A stretch of DNA of 64,000 nucleotides from Rubrivivax sp. (GCA_016707445.1 JADJHR010000003.1:682001-746000), one strand, 5' to 3'. Positions 26,576-36,496 are shown, numbered from the stretch's first letter. Made by a program: numbers and translations. Notes: generated by a model not told the origin, from the sequence alone.

Positions 26576-27712
26576 TTACACCGCCAGCAGCTTCAGCGAG
26601 AAGGCACGCTCGACAAACCAGACCGCGGCCAGCCCGGCAATCACCCAGGACCCGCCCTGCAAGACCACGCGCCGATAAAAGCGGCTGGCGCGCAGCCCGA
26701 ATGCCAGCGGCAGGAAAACCGCGACGATTGCCAGCTGACCCAGCTCGACGCCGCCGTTGAAGGCCAGCAGCGCCAGCAGCAGGGCGTCTTGGGGCAGCTG
26801 CAGCTCGGACAGCACGGTGGCAAAGCCGAAGCCATGGATGAGGCCGAAACCGAAAGCCATCAGCCAGCGCCGCCCCTGGAACAGCGGGAACAGGTTGTTC
26901 AGCGCCGCCAGCATGACCGACGCCGCGATTGCCGATTCCACCAACCTTGACGGCAGCGCGATCAGCCCCAGCGTGGCCAGCGTCAAAGTGATCGAGTGCG
27001 CCAGCGTGAAGGCGGTGACGATCTTGGCCACGTCGACCAGGGCATCGCGCAGCCTGGGTGCCGGCAGCCAACGCGGCGGCAGCCACACCAGCACGGCCGG
27101 CAACAGCAACGACAGCAGGAACAGGATGTGGTCGAAGCCGATCCAGATGTGCCACACACCTTCACGCAGGAACTGCCAGATCGTGCCGGCACTGCCGCTG
27201 GCCGAACGTTCGAAGCGCTGCGGCGGTCCGTTGGGGTCGAGCACGGCCGTACGCGTGCCGCGATCGTCGCTCAAGCGCAGCAGGCCGCGGTGCAGGGGGT
27301 CGACGTCGGCGAACAGGCGGTAACGCAATTCGAGGCTGCGCGCGCCAGCCGGACAGCTGGCGCTGAACGACAGCACCGTGTAGGCGCCGTCGCTGTGGTC
27401 GTCGACCTGCTGCTCGCCAGCCTGGTTGCTGCAGGGCTGGCCGTCGGCGCTGATCTGCAGGCGCGACAGCGCATAGGCTGCGATGTCGGCGTGGTGGCTG
27501 CGCACCTCGCCCCAGGTGATGCGGCCGTCACCATCGGTGTCGAGCCCGATCGCGGCTTCGAGATCGCTCAGTGCGATGTCCCAGCGGCCCGTCATGCGGT
27601 CGCCCTGCCAGTCCAGCCCCAGGTAGCTGTCCGAGGGCTTGTGTGCGCCTGCGATCAGCGGCAGCAGGCCCAGCAGCAACGCGGACACCCAGACGCGAAA
27701 ACCGCGGTGCAT
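26576..27712 (-). CDS. HupE/UreJ-family membrane protein with EF-hand
   Basis: A 378-residue membrane protein. A signal peptide (ending IAGAHKPSD) leads into a periplasmic domain of about 170 residues that contains a canonical EF-hand loop, DTDGDGRITWGE, at 58-69. The C-terminal HupE_UreJ_2 domain has about seven membrane segments and the family signature WHIWIGFDHILFLLSLLLP; HGFGFATVL is a second conserved His motif. Relatives are proposed nickel/cobalt or other metal carriers. It overlaps no gene but sits between the TPR gene (11 bases) and the FecR gene, so one leftward operon is likely. Confidence 0.87.
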   Translation of the reverse strand: MHRGFRVWVSALLLGLLPLIAGAHKPSDSYLGLDWQGDRMTGRWDIALSDLEAAIGLDTDGDGRITWGEVRSHHADIAAYALSRLQISADGQPCSNQAGEQQVDDHSDGAYTVLSFSASCPAGARSLELRYRLFADVDPLHRGLLRLSDDRGTRTAVLDPNGPPQRFERSASGSAGTIWQFLREGVWHIWIGFDHILFLLSLLLPAVLVWLPPRWLPAPRLRDALVDVAKIVTAFTLAHSITLTLATLGLIALPSRLVESAIAASVMLAALNNLFPLFQGRRWLMAFGFGLIHGFGFATVLSELQLPQDALLLALLAFNGGVELGQLAIVAVFLPLAFGLRASRFYRRVVLQGGSWVIAGLAAVWFVERAFSLKLLAV

Positions 27713-27723
27713 GCGGTCGTCCG

Positions 27724-28974
27724 TCAAGGCAGCGCTTTCAGCTGTGCCGCCAGCGCCGACAGGCTGTGGCTCTCGAACCCGCTGCGCGCCAGCCAGTCCA
27801 GCGCCGGTGCGGCTGCGTCCTTGCGACGCGCCGCCAGTGCCGCCTGCAGCAGCATGCGGGCGTCGGCGGCCTCGCGTTGCAGCGTGTAGTTGGCAGCCGC
27901 CAGCGGCAGCGCGCCGGCGGTGTCGCCAAGCAACTCGAGCCTGAAGCGCGCTTCTTCCTTCTGATGCACGCTGTCGCCGCGCAGCCGGGCGGCGTCGAAA
28001 CGCGCGGCCAGACTGGCCTCCCAGCCAGCCCCGCGCGGGTCGTTCAAGGCCCTGGCGGCCAGCGCCAGGCGCAACAGATGCAGGTCGTTGCGTTCGCGGC
28101 CCTGCAGCAGCGTGATCACCTCGGCCGGGCGGCCACGGTCGAGAAGGAAGTCGGCATAGGCCGCCAGCAGGTAGCTGTCGTTCAGGCCCAGGTCCAGCGC
28201 CTGACGGTAGGCGCCTTCGGCCGCATCCCAGGCGCCCAGGCGTTCCTGTGTCTCGGCCAGCCGGGTCAGCGCCCACAGCCGCAGTTCGGGCGGCGCGTCA
28301 GGCTCGTCCGCCAGCGCCTGGCCCAGCTCTTGTGCGGCCGCGCGGGCGCTTCCGGTGGCGGCAGCCACCGTGGCCAGGCAGGCCGTGCGCTGCAGGGGCG
28401 ACAGGCCGCGCGTGCCTTGCTCGCAGGCCTGGCGTGCGCGGCCGTAGTCGGCCTGCACCATGGCGATCGCCGCGATCCAGGCCCAGGCCTGGGTTTGATC
28501 GGGATCTTGCGCCACCACGGCCTGCAGGTCGGCGCGTGCACCCTCGAAGTCGTGGTTGAACTGCTTGAGCACGGCACGCGCAATGCGCAACTGTGGCGGT
28601 GCTGCGGGGTCGTTCCACCAGGGGGCCAGCGTGGCTCTGGCGTAGCCGGCGTCACGCGGGTCGCCTTCGACCAGCAGCCGCGCCAGGTGCAGGTCGACCA
28701 GCTCACCCGCCAGGTCGGCGCGCCGCGGTTCGCGCTGCAGCTGCTGGCGCAGTTCCTTGACACGACGGCTGCGCGGGTCGGACGCCGGTGCCGGCAGTTG
28801 CACCAGTACGCGGCCATCGTCCGTCGGGCGGTATGGGGCGGCACTCAAGCTGCCGACCACCATCAGCGCCGCCGCTGCCGGCAGCAGGGCCGGCCAGCGG
28901 CGCTTCAAGGCTGAGCGATGGAAGTGCGCAAGGTCCGGGATGATAGGGCAGGCTGGTTCGAGATTTCGTTTCAT
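27724..28974 (-). CDS. TPR-repeat protein, exported or membrane-anchored
   Basis: A 416-residue helical repeat protein. A hydrophobic segment near residues 26-46 (WPALLPAAAALMVVGSL) looks like a signal or anchor, and tetratricopeptide-like repeats follow through most of the chain (for example AAEGAYRQALDLGLNDSYLLAAYADFLLDRG). The start at 28974 is the first ATG in a long open frame. It has a poor ribosome-binding site and an unusually long pre-hydrophobic part, so a downstream TTG start is possible. It heads the leftward TPR - HupE - FecR set. Such TPR proteins act as scaffolds; no enzymatic function is seen. Confidence 0.82.
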   Translation of the reverse strand: MKRNLEPACPIIPDLAHFHRSALKRRWPALLPAAAALMVVGSLSAAPYRPTDDGRVLVQLPAPASDPRSRRVKELRQQLQREPRRADLAGELVDLHLARLLVEGDPRDAGYARATLAPWWNDPAAPPQLRIARAVLKQFNHDFEGARADLQAVVAQDPDQTQAWAWIAAIAMVQADYGRARQACEQGTRGLSPLQRTACLATVAAATGSARAAAQELGQALADEPDAPPELRLWALTRLAETQERLGAWDAAEGAYRQALDLGLNDSYLLAAYADFLLDRGRPAEVITLLQGRERNDLHLLRLALAARALNDPRGAGWEASLAARFDAARLRGDSVHQKEEARFRLELLGDTAGALPLAAANYTLQREAADARMLLQAALAARRKDAAAPALDWLARSGFESHSLSALAAQLKALP

Positions 28975-29084
28975 CGCGCTGTCAACCGAATGCACCTCGG
29001 GCCGTTGTGGATACGGTCGCTTGCCTTGCGCATTGCGGACGAACGGCCGACTCCTCACACAAAGACCTCCTTCGAGAAACCATC

Positions 29085-29270
29085 ATGACCAAGCTCCTGA
29101 CCGCGCTGTTCGTTTCTGCCTTTGCCCTGGTTGCCGTGCCGGCACAGGCCGCGTCGCATGCCGGTGCCATGCCGGCGGCCAGCGCGCCGGCCAAGGCCAA
29201 GGCCAAGAAGAAGACCACCAAGGCCACCAAGGCCAAGAAGGCTGACATGGCCGCTTCGGCGCCGAAGTGA
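29085..29270 (+). CDS. Small exported Lys/Ala-rich protein
   Basis: A 61-residue protein with a textbook signal peptide (MTKLLTALFVSAFALVAVPAQAA, cleavage about residue 22-23), then a very basic low-complexity tail of Ala, Lys and Thr (KAKAKKKTTKATKAKK). Similar short basic secreted peptides, sometimes called acid-shock-like, are common in Burkholderiales. The ATG at 29085 is preceded by a GAGAAA-type site, and a strong terminator lies 55 bases downstream. Function unknown; a histone-like or envelope-binding role would be speculation. Confidence 0.75.
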   Translation: MTKLLTALFVSAFALVAVPAQAASHAGAMPAASAPAKAKAKKKTTKATKAKKADMAASAPK

Positions 29271-29325
29271 TGCTGCGTGCGTGAGCGCTGCGACGCAGTC
29301 GCCCACGCGCCAGGTACACCATCAA

Positions 29326-29353
29326 GGGGCAGGGCCACGGCCGCTGCCCCTTT
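29326..29353 (+). terminator. Strong terminator between the small secreted protein and rarD
   Basis: Nested stems GGGGCAG/CTGCCCC and GGCC/GGCC with loop AC, followed by TTT. It can also serve the convergent rarD gene, whose stop is 24 bases to the right. Confidence 0.85.
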
Positions 29354-29376
29354 CGTCGTGGGTGCACGGTTTCCGC

Positions 29377-30264
29377 TCAGGCGGTAGCAGCCGATGCCGC
29401 ACGGGATGCGCGGTACAGGGCTTCGCCGCTGTACAGCGCCAGACCGCCCCAGATGAAGACGAAGCCCAGCAGCTGCGCCGGCTGCAGCGGCTCGTGGAAG
29501 ATCCAGACACCGAGCACGAACTGCAGCGTTGGTGACAGGTACTGCATCAAGCCCAGCGTGGCCAGCGGCAGGCGGCGTGCGGCGGCCGCAAAACACAGCA
29601 GCGGCAGTGCAGTGATCGGACCAGACATCCACAGCCAGCCGTTCAGTGCCCAGTCGCCACGCGCCATCGCGCCGCCCGGCGCCAGCGTCAGCCACAGCAG
29701 CGCCGGCAGCACCAGCGGCGCCAGCAGCAGGGTTTCCAGGGTCAGCCCTTCCAGCGCGCCCAGCCGACCGGTCTTGCGGATCAGGCCGTAGAAGCCGAAG
29801 CTGAACGCCAGCATCAGCGCAACCCAGGGTGGTCGGCCAGCGTGCAGCGTCAGCCAGACCACGCCCGCCGCCGCCAGCGCCACGGCCAGCCACTGTACGC
29901 GGCGCAGTCGTTCGTGCAACAGCCCCACGCCCAGCAGAACGCTGACCAGCGGGTTGATGAAGTAGCCCAGGCTGGCTTCGAGCACCTGGCCCGACCCCAC
30001 GGCATAGACGTAGACCAGCCAGTTGGCCGTGAGCAGCAGCGCACTGCAGGCGAACGGCAGCAACTGCCGAGGTTGCCGCCACATCGCGACCAACCAGGCC
30101 CAGCGGCGCAGCAACGTCAACACCAGCACCATCAGCAGCAGCGACCAGGTCGATCGGTGCAGCACCAGTTCGAGCGGCGGCACCGAGCCGACGCGGTGCA
30201 GGTACAGCGGAATCAGGCCCCAGGTGCCAAAGGCCAGCAGGGCGTACAAGAGTCCAGGCTTCAT
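29377..30264 (-). CDS. rarD: RarD-type EamA transporter
   Basis: A 295-residue inner-membrane protein with ten predicted helices in two EamA halves, the length of E. coli RarD (296). The opening KPGLLYALLAFGTWGLIPLYLH, HRSTWSLLLM, and the C-terminal LMQYLSPTLQFVLGVWIFHEPL are characteristic of RarD. Members are proposed drug/metabolite exporters; the original chloramphenicol-sensitivity link is historic and the substrate is unknown. The ATG at 30264 matches the family start; an ATG at 30306 is an alternative. It is divergent from the oxidoreductase operon. Confidence 0.9.
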   Translation of the reverse strand: MKPGLLYALLAFGTWGLIPLYLHRVGSVPPLELVLHRSTWSLLLMVLVLTLLRRWAWLVAMWRQPRQLLPFACSALLLTANWLVYVYAVGSGQVLEASLGYFINPLVSVLLGVGLLHERLRRVQWLAVALAAAGVVWLTLHAGRPPWVALMLAFSFGFYGLIRKTGRLGALEGLTLETLLLAPLVLPALLWLTLAPGGAMARGDWALNGWLWMSGPITALPLLCFAAAARRLPLATLGLMQYLSPTLQFVLGVWIFHEPLQPAQLLGFVFIWGGLALYSGEALYRASRAASAATA

Positions 30265-30371
30265 CGACGCTGCATTGTCGCTGCTGGCCGCGAGCTTGAC
30301 AGGCATCAACGCCTGACCCAGGTCGTGGCCGAAGAATGGACCGATTCGAACCAGCCCAGGAGGGCCCTGCG

Positions 30372-30962
30372 ATGGTGCAGGTCCGGATTCACGGCCGCGG
30401 TGGCCAGGGTGTGGTGACCGCCGCCGAGATGCTGTCGGTGGCGGCGTTCGAGCAGGGCCGCCACGCACAGGCATTTCCCAGCTTCGGGTCCGAGCGCACG
30501 GGCGCGCCGGTGGTGGCCTTCTGCCGCATCGACGACCGCGAGATCCGCCTGCGCGAGCCGGTGCTGGCGCCTGACGTGCTGATCGTGCAGGACCCGACGC
30601 TGCTGCATCAGGTCGACGTCTTCCAGGGTCTGCAGCCCGACGGCTACGTGCTGATCAACACCAGCCGCAGCTTCGACGAGCTGGGTCTGGGCGAGATCAC
30701 AACGCGGTTTCGCCGCGACCGGCTGGCCACCGTCGCGGCCAGCGAGATCGCGATGAAGCACCTGGGCCGGCCCTTGCCCAATGCCGCCTTGCTCGGCGGA
30801 TTTGCGGCGCTGTCGGGGCTGATCACGCTGGACGCGGTGGCCCATGCCATCCGCCACACCTTTGCAGCCAAGCTGGCCGAGGCCAACGTGGCCGCCGCCA
30901 CCGACGCCTTTGCCAGCGTGCGCGACGAACTGAAGGAGCCGACCCATGCTCAGGCAGATTGA
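30372..30962 (+). CDS. porG: 2-oxoacid:acceptor oxidoreductase, gamma subunit
   Basis: A 196-residue gamma-type subunit of the pyruvate/2-ketoisovalerate ferredoxin oxidoreductase family. It has the defining start MVQVRIHGRGGQGVVTAAEML and the SFGSERTGAPVVAFCRID motif. The complex oxidatively decarboxylates 2-oxoacids to acyl-CoA. AGGAGG upstream of the ATG at 30372 supports the start. It overlaps the alpha gene by 17 bases and opens a four-gene operon. Pyruvate, phenylglyoxylate and branched-chain oxoacids are all possible substrates. Confidence 0.9.
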   Translation: MVQVRIHGRGGQGVVTAAEMLSVAAFEQGRHAQAFPSFGSERTGAPVVAFCRIDDREIRLREPVLAPDVLIVQDPTLLHQVDVFQGLQPDGYVLINTSRSFDELGLGEITTRFRRDRLATVAASEIAMKHLGRPLPNAALLGGFAALSGLITLDAVAHAIRHTFAAKLAEANVAAATDAFASVRDELKEPTHAQAD

Positions 30963-32198
30963 AGGTTCGGTGGCGGTGGCCGAAGCCGTGGCGCTGGCAC
31001 GACCCGATGTGATCTGTGCCTACCCGATCTCGCCGCAGACGCACATCGTCGAAGGCGCTCGGCCGGCTGGTGAAGGCGGGGCGCTGCGCCCTGCGAGTTC
31101 ATCAACGTCGAGAGCGAATTCGCGGCGATGAGCGTGGCCATCGGTGCGTCGGCCGCCGGCGCGCGCACCTACACCGCCACCGCCAGCCAGGGCCTGCTGT
31201 TCATGGCCGAGGCGGTCTACAACGCCAGCGGCCTGGGCCTGCCCATCGTGATGACGGTGGCCAACCGCGCCATCGGCGCGCCGATCAACATCTGGAACGA
31301 CCACAGCGACAGCATGAGCCAGCGCGACTGCGGCTGGATCCAGCTGTTCGCCGCGCACAACCAGGAAGCGCTGGACCTGCACATCCAGGCCTTCAAGCTG
31401 GCCGAGGAACTGAGCATGCCGGTGATGGTGTGCATGGACGGCTTCATCCTGACGCACGCCGTCGAGCGCGTGGACATGCCGACGCAGCAGCAGGTCGACG
31501 CCTTCCTGCCGCCCTATGAGCCGCGCCAGGTGCTCGACACCGCCGACCCCGTGAGCATCGGCGCCATGGTCGGCCCGGAGGCCTTCATGGAGGTGCGCTA
31601 CCTCGCACACGCCAAGCAGCAGATGGCACTCGAACGCATCCCGCAGATCGCCGATGAATTCGAGGCGCGCTTCGGCCGCAACACCGGTGGCCTGGTGCGC
31701 GCCTACCACTGCGAAGACGCCGAGACCATCGTCGTCGCGCTGGGTTCGGTGATCGGCACGTTGCGCGACACCGTGGAAGACCTGCGCGCCGGCGGCATGA
31801 AGATCGGCGTGCTCGGCATCCAGTCCTTCCGCCCCTTCCCGCTGGCCGCGGTGCGTGCCGCGCTGCAGGGTGCCAGGCGCGTGGTGGTGCTGGAGAAGAG
31901 CTTCTCGGTAGGCCTGGGCGGCGTCGTCAGCACCGACGTGCGGCTGGCGCTGTCGGGGCTGCAACTGCATGGGTATACGGTCGTGGCGGGGCTGGGCGGG
32001 CGCGCCATCACCAAGGCGTCGCTGGCGCGCATGCTGCACGAGGCCGTGGCCGACAAGCTCGAGCCGCTGACCTTCCTCGATCTCGACTGGGGCATCGTCA
32101 ATCGCCAACTGGCGCGCGAAGCCAGCGTGCGGCGCAGCGGCCCGATCGCCGAGAACCTGCTGCGCGACGTCGGCACCGTGGCCTCGAAGGTGAATTGA
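30946..32198 (+). CDS. porA: 2-oxoacid:acceptor oxidoreductase, alpha subunit (frame broken by three indels)
   Basis: The alpha subunit is split over three frames. Residues from the ATG at 30946 (LRQIEGSVAVAEAVALARPDVICAYPISPQTHIVE) continue in a second frame (ALGRLVKAG) and a third from about 31092 (CEFINVESEFAAMSVAIG...) to 32198. Restoring one base fewer at 31054-31055 and one more at each of 31078-31081 (GGGG) and 31089-31091 (CCC) gives one continuous protein of about 417 residues. The rest (TATASQGLLFMAEAVY, NIWNDHSDSM, IGVLGIQSFRPFP) is intact. Homopolymer sequencing errors are likelier than a true pseudogene, since the other subunits are undamaged. Confidence 0.85.
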
Positions 32199-32216
32199 CA
32201 TGAGCCCCCCGAGGGG

Positions 32217-33251
32217 GTGACCGACGACTTTGGGGCGGCCCGGCAGTCGTCGGAGCCCATCAAGTTCTACCAGACCGGCACCTTCACGGTGGGCAACCGG
32301 CTGCTTGCGCCCGAGCAGCGCAGCGTGCAGGCCAGCACCGAGCGCAGCAACTCGCTGACCTCGGGGCACCGCGCCTGCCAGGGCTGCGGCGAGGCCCTGG
32401 GCGCGCGTTACGCCATCGACGCGGCGATGCGCGCGACGAACAACCAGATCATCGCGGCCAACGCCACGGGCTGCCTGGAGGTCTTTTCCACGCCTTACCC
32501 CGAGACCTCCTGGCAGCTGCCGTGGATTCACTCGCTGTTCGGCAACGCCGCCGCAGTGGGCACGGGCATCGCTGCGGCGCTGAAGGTCAAGGCGGCCAAG
32601 GGCGGCCGCAAGGACGTGCGTGTCATCGCGCAGGGCGGCGATGGCGGCACCACCGACATCGGCTTCGGCTGCCTGTCGGGCATGTTCGAGCGCAACGACG
32701 ACGTGCTCTACATCTGCTACGACAACGAGGCCTACATGAACACCGGCGTGCAGCGCAGTTCGGCCACGCCGCACGCCGCGCGCACCGCCACCACGCAGGC
32801 CGTGGGCCCGAACCCGGGGGCCGAGTTCGGCAAGGGCAAGAACCTGCCCCGCATCGCGATGGCGCACGAGATCCCCTACGTGGCCACGGCCACCGTGGCC
32901 GACCTGCGCGACCTGGAGGCCAAGGTCGAGCGCGCCATGGGTCTGCACGGCGCGCGCTACCTGCACATCCTGGTGCCCTGCCCGCTGGGCTGGGGCGCGG
33001 CCAGCCACGACACCATCCGGCTGGCGCGGCTGGCGCGCGAGACCGGCCTGTTCCCCGAGTTCGAGGCCGAAGCGGGCGAAATCACCGCGGTCACCAAGAT
33101 CCGCCGCCGCGTGCCGGTCGAAGACTATCTGCGGCCGCAGAAGCGCTTTGCGCACCTGTTTGCCGACGCTGGCCGCCCCGACCTGATCGCCCAGATCCAG
33201 GCCGAGGCCGACCGCAACATCCGCCGTTTCGGCCTGCTGGACGAAAGCTGA
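32217..33251 (+). CDS. porB: 2-oxoacid:acceptor oxidoreductase, beta subunit (TPP-binding)
   Basis: The thiamine-pyrophosphate subunit, 344 residues from the GTG at 32217. Cluster-ligand cysteines appear in GHRACQGCGEALGARYA. The TPP/Mg motif is GDGGTTDIGFGCLSGMFERNDDVLYICYDNEAYMNTG. The start is uncertain: an ATG at 32200 leads only to a short frame that stops at TGA, and family members begin near EPIKFYQTGTFTVGNRLL, so the first dozen residues may not be real. It follows the alpha gene closely and precedes the FAD subunit by four bases. Confidence 0.9.
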   Translation: MTDDFGAARQSSEPIKFYQTGTFTVGNRLLAPEQRSVQASTERSNSLTSGHRACQGCGEALGARYAIDAAMRATNNQIIAANATGCLEVFSTPYPETSWQLPWIHSLFGNAAAVGTGIAAALKVKAAKGGRKDVRVIAQGGDGGTTDIGFGCLSGMFERNDDVLYICYDNEAYMNTGVQRSSATPHAARTATTQAVGPNPGAEFGKGKNLPRIAMAHEIPYVATATVADLRDLEAKVERAMGLHGARYLHILVPCPLGWGAASHDTIRLARLARETGLFPEFEAEAGEITAVTKIRRRVPVEDYLRPQKRFAHLFADAGRPDLIAQIQAEADRNIRRFGLLDES

Positions 33252-33255
33252 GGCC

Positions 33256-34884
33256 ATGAGCAAACCCTTCGCGATCACGCTCGACCCCGGGTCTTCGCTG
33301 GCCAACAAGACCGGCAGCTGGCGCAGCCAGCGCCCGGTCTATGTCGACCGGCTGCCGCCCTGCAATGCCCAGTGCCCGGCGGGCGAGGACATCCAGGGCT
33401 GGCTGTACCACGCCGAAAGTGGCAACTACGAAGCCGCCTGGCGCCACCTGGTGCGCGACAACCCCTTCCCCGCCATCATGGGCCGGGTCTGCTACCACTC
33501 GTGTGAAGGCGTGTGCAACCGCGGCCAACTCGACGCTGCAGTAGGCATCAACTCGGTCGAGCGCTTCCTGGGCGACGAAGCCCTCAGGCGCGGCTGGCGC
33601 TTCGAGCCACCCACCACCGAAAGTGGCACGCATGTGCTGGTGATCGGCGCCGGGCCTTCGGGCATGTCGGCCGCCTACCACCTGCGCCGCGCCGGTCACC
33701 GCGTCACCGTCAAGGAAGCCGGGCCGCTGATGGGCGGCATGATGCGTTTCGGCATTCCGCAGTACCGGCTGCCACGCGACGTGCTCGAAGCTGAACTTCA
33801 GCGCATTGTCGAGATGGGTGTGCAACTGCAGCTGAACTGCAAGGTGGCCGACCTGACGGCCGAGATGCTCCAGGGTTACGACGCCACGTTTCTGGCGGTG
33901 GGGGCGCACATTGCCAAGCGCGCCTTCATACCGGCGAAGGACTCGTCGCGCATCCTCGACGCGGTGTCGGTGCTGCGCTCGATGGAAGGCGAGGACAAGC
34001 CGATGCTGGGCCGCCGGGTGGTGGTTTACGGCGGAGGCAACACCGCGATCGACATGGCGCGCACCGCCAAGCGGCTGGGGGCCACCGAAGCCGTGATCGT
34101 CTACCGCCGCACGCGCGACCGCATGCCGGCGCACGATTTCGAGGTCGAAGAAGCGCTGCAGGAAGGCGTGATGGTCAAGTGGTTGTCGACCATCCGGCAG
34201 GCCGGCGAAGACGGTGAACTGACGATCGAGAAGATGACGCTCGATGCAGACGGCAAGCCGCAGCCCACCGGTGAATTCGAGACCCTGCAGTCCGATTCGC
34301 TGGTGCTGGCGCTGGGCCAGGACGTCGACCTGTCGCTGCTGCACGGCGTGCCCGGCCTGGTGCTGGACGACGGTGTGGTGAAGGTCGATCCGGCCACGCT
34401 GATGACCGGCTGCCCGGGCTTGTTCGCCGGTGGCGACATGGTGCCGGCCGAGCGCAACGTGACGGTCGCTGTCGGTCATGGCAAGAAGGCAGCGCGCCAC
34501 ATCGACGCCTGGCTGCGCGGCGACGTGAGGGCCCCGGCCCCCAAGCACGCGATGGCAAGGTTCGAGCAACTGAACACCTGGTACTACAGCGACGCGCCGA
34601 AGACGATGCGGCCACAGCTTGATCTGGCACGGCGCACCAGCAGCTTCGATGAGGTGCAAGGCGGGCTGACCGAGGACAACGCGCTGTTCGAGGCACGGCG
34701 CTGCCTGAGCTGCGGCAACTGCTTCGAGTGCGACAACTGCTATGGCGTGTGCCCGGACAACGCCGTCATCAAGCTCGGGCCCGGCAAGCGCTTCGAATTC
34801 AACTACGACTACTGCAAAGGTTGCGGCATCTGCGTGGCCGAATGCCCCTGCGGTGCGATCGAGATGGTGGCCGAGCAGGTCTGA
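33256..34884 (+). CDS. FAD/Fe-S electron-transfer subunit (GltD-like) with two C-terminal 4Fe-4S clusters
   Basis: A 542-residue protein fusing a GltD/BamC-type flavin oxidoreductase to a ferredoxin. The N-terminal Fe-S part has CNAQCPAG (36-42) and GRVCYHSCEGVCNRG. FAD binding is VLVIGAGPSGMSAAYHL (about 127-143) and NAD(P)H binding VVVYGGGNTAIDMA (near 257). The C-terminus has two 4Fe-4S sites, CLSCGNCFECDNCYGVCPDN and CKGCGICVAECPCG. In phenylglyoxylate dehydrogenase (PadEFGHI) a similar subunit lets the enzyme use NAD+; here the ferredoxin (delta) unit is fused to it. NAD(P) coupling of this complex is inferred from that analogy. Confidence 0.9.
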   Translation: MSKPFAITLDPGSSLANKTGSWRSQRPVYVDRLPPCNAQCPAGEDIQGWLYHAESGNYEAAWRHLVRDNPFPAIMGRVCYHSCEGVCNRGQLDAAVGINSVERFLGDEALRRGWRFEPPTTESGTHVLVIGAGPSGMSAAYHLRRAGHRVTVKEAGPLMGGMMRFGIPQYRLPRDVLEAELQRIVEMGVQLQLNCKVADLTAEMLQGYDATFLAVGAHIAKRAFIPAKDSSRILDAVSVLRSMEGEDKPMLGRRVVVYGGGNTAIDMARTAKRLGATEAVIVYRRTRDRMPAHDFEVEEALQEGVMVKWLSTIRQAGEDGELTIEKMTLDADGKPQPTGEFETLQSDSLVLALGQDVDLSLLHGVPGLVLDDGVVKVDPATLMTGCPGLFAGGDMVPAERNVTVAVGHGKKAARHIDAWLRGDVRAPAPKHAMARFEQLNTWYYSDAPKTMRPQLDLARRTSSFDEVQGGLTEDNALFEARRCLSCGNCFECDNCYGVCPDNAVIKLGPGKRFEFNYDYCKGCGICVAECPCGAIEMVAEQV

Positions 34885-34960
34885 ACGGCAGCGCCAGTTT
34901 CGAATCCCTGCGCCAGGGCATGGGTCGGCGCTGCCGCGGTGCGTGTCGGGTGACCGCCGC

Positions 34961-35344
34961 TCACTTCAAGTCGCCGTCGACGTAGTACCAGCGGCCGCCA
35001 TCGCGCACGAAGCGGCTGACTTCGTGCAGCCGCTGCGCCCGCCCGCCCAGCTTGCTGCGCGCGACGAACTCGACCTCGGCATGGTCGTCATCGATCGGCC
35101 GGCTGCGGCGCAGGTCCAGGCCCAGCCAGCGTTGCCCGGGTGCAGGCGGCGCCAGCGCGGCCGGCCGGGTGCGCGGGTGCCAGCTGGCCAGCAGGTAGTC
35201 GCACAGGCCCATCACATAGGCCGAGTAGCGAGAGCGCATCAGCGCTTCGGCGCTTGCTGCCGGGGTGCTGCCGTCGTGGCAGGGCGCGCAGCACCCGGCA
35301 TACGGCCGATTGCTGCCGCAGGGGCAGGGCAGGAAAGTGCTCAT
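34961..35344 (-). CDS. ychJ: YchJ/UPF0225 family protein with SEC-C motif
   Basis: A 127-residue YchJ-like protein. It begins with the SEC-C zinc motif (FLPCPCGSNRPYAGCCAP) and continues with the family's ALMRSRYSAYVMGLCDYLLASWHPRTRP and a C-terminal NTF2-like domain ending in WYYVDGDLK. E. coli YchJ has two SEC-C motifs; only the first is present here. Function is undetermined. It is convergent with the oxidoreductase operon and divergent from the esterase gene that follows. Confidence 0.9.
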   Translation of the reverse strand: MSTFLPCPCGSNRPYAGCCAPCHDGSTPAASAEALMRSRYSAYVMGLCDYLLASWHPRTRPAALAPPAPGQRWLGLDLRRSRPIDDDHAEVEFVARSKLGGRAQRLHEVSRFVRDGGRWYYVDGDLK

Positions 35345-35412
35345 GCCGGGATCATCGTGCAGGGCCGATGATCAGCGGCGACAACATCCCCGAACGGAAC
35401 CGGAGAAGGTCC

Positions 35413-36351
<939 letters not shown>

Positions 36352-36496
36352 CTGGCCTGACGACGGGATTATTCACGTTCAGGGTCGGTCGCGATGGCGG
36401 TGCACGGATTGCTCATGAGAATTCCCTACAGCTCAAAGACGCCCTGCGCCGCGAGCCTGCTGCGATCCCGACACACAACGCCACGGAGTCCGAATC

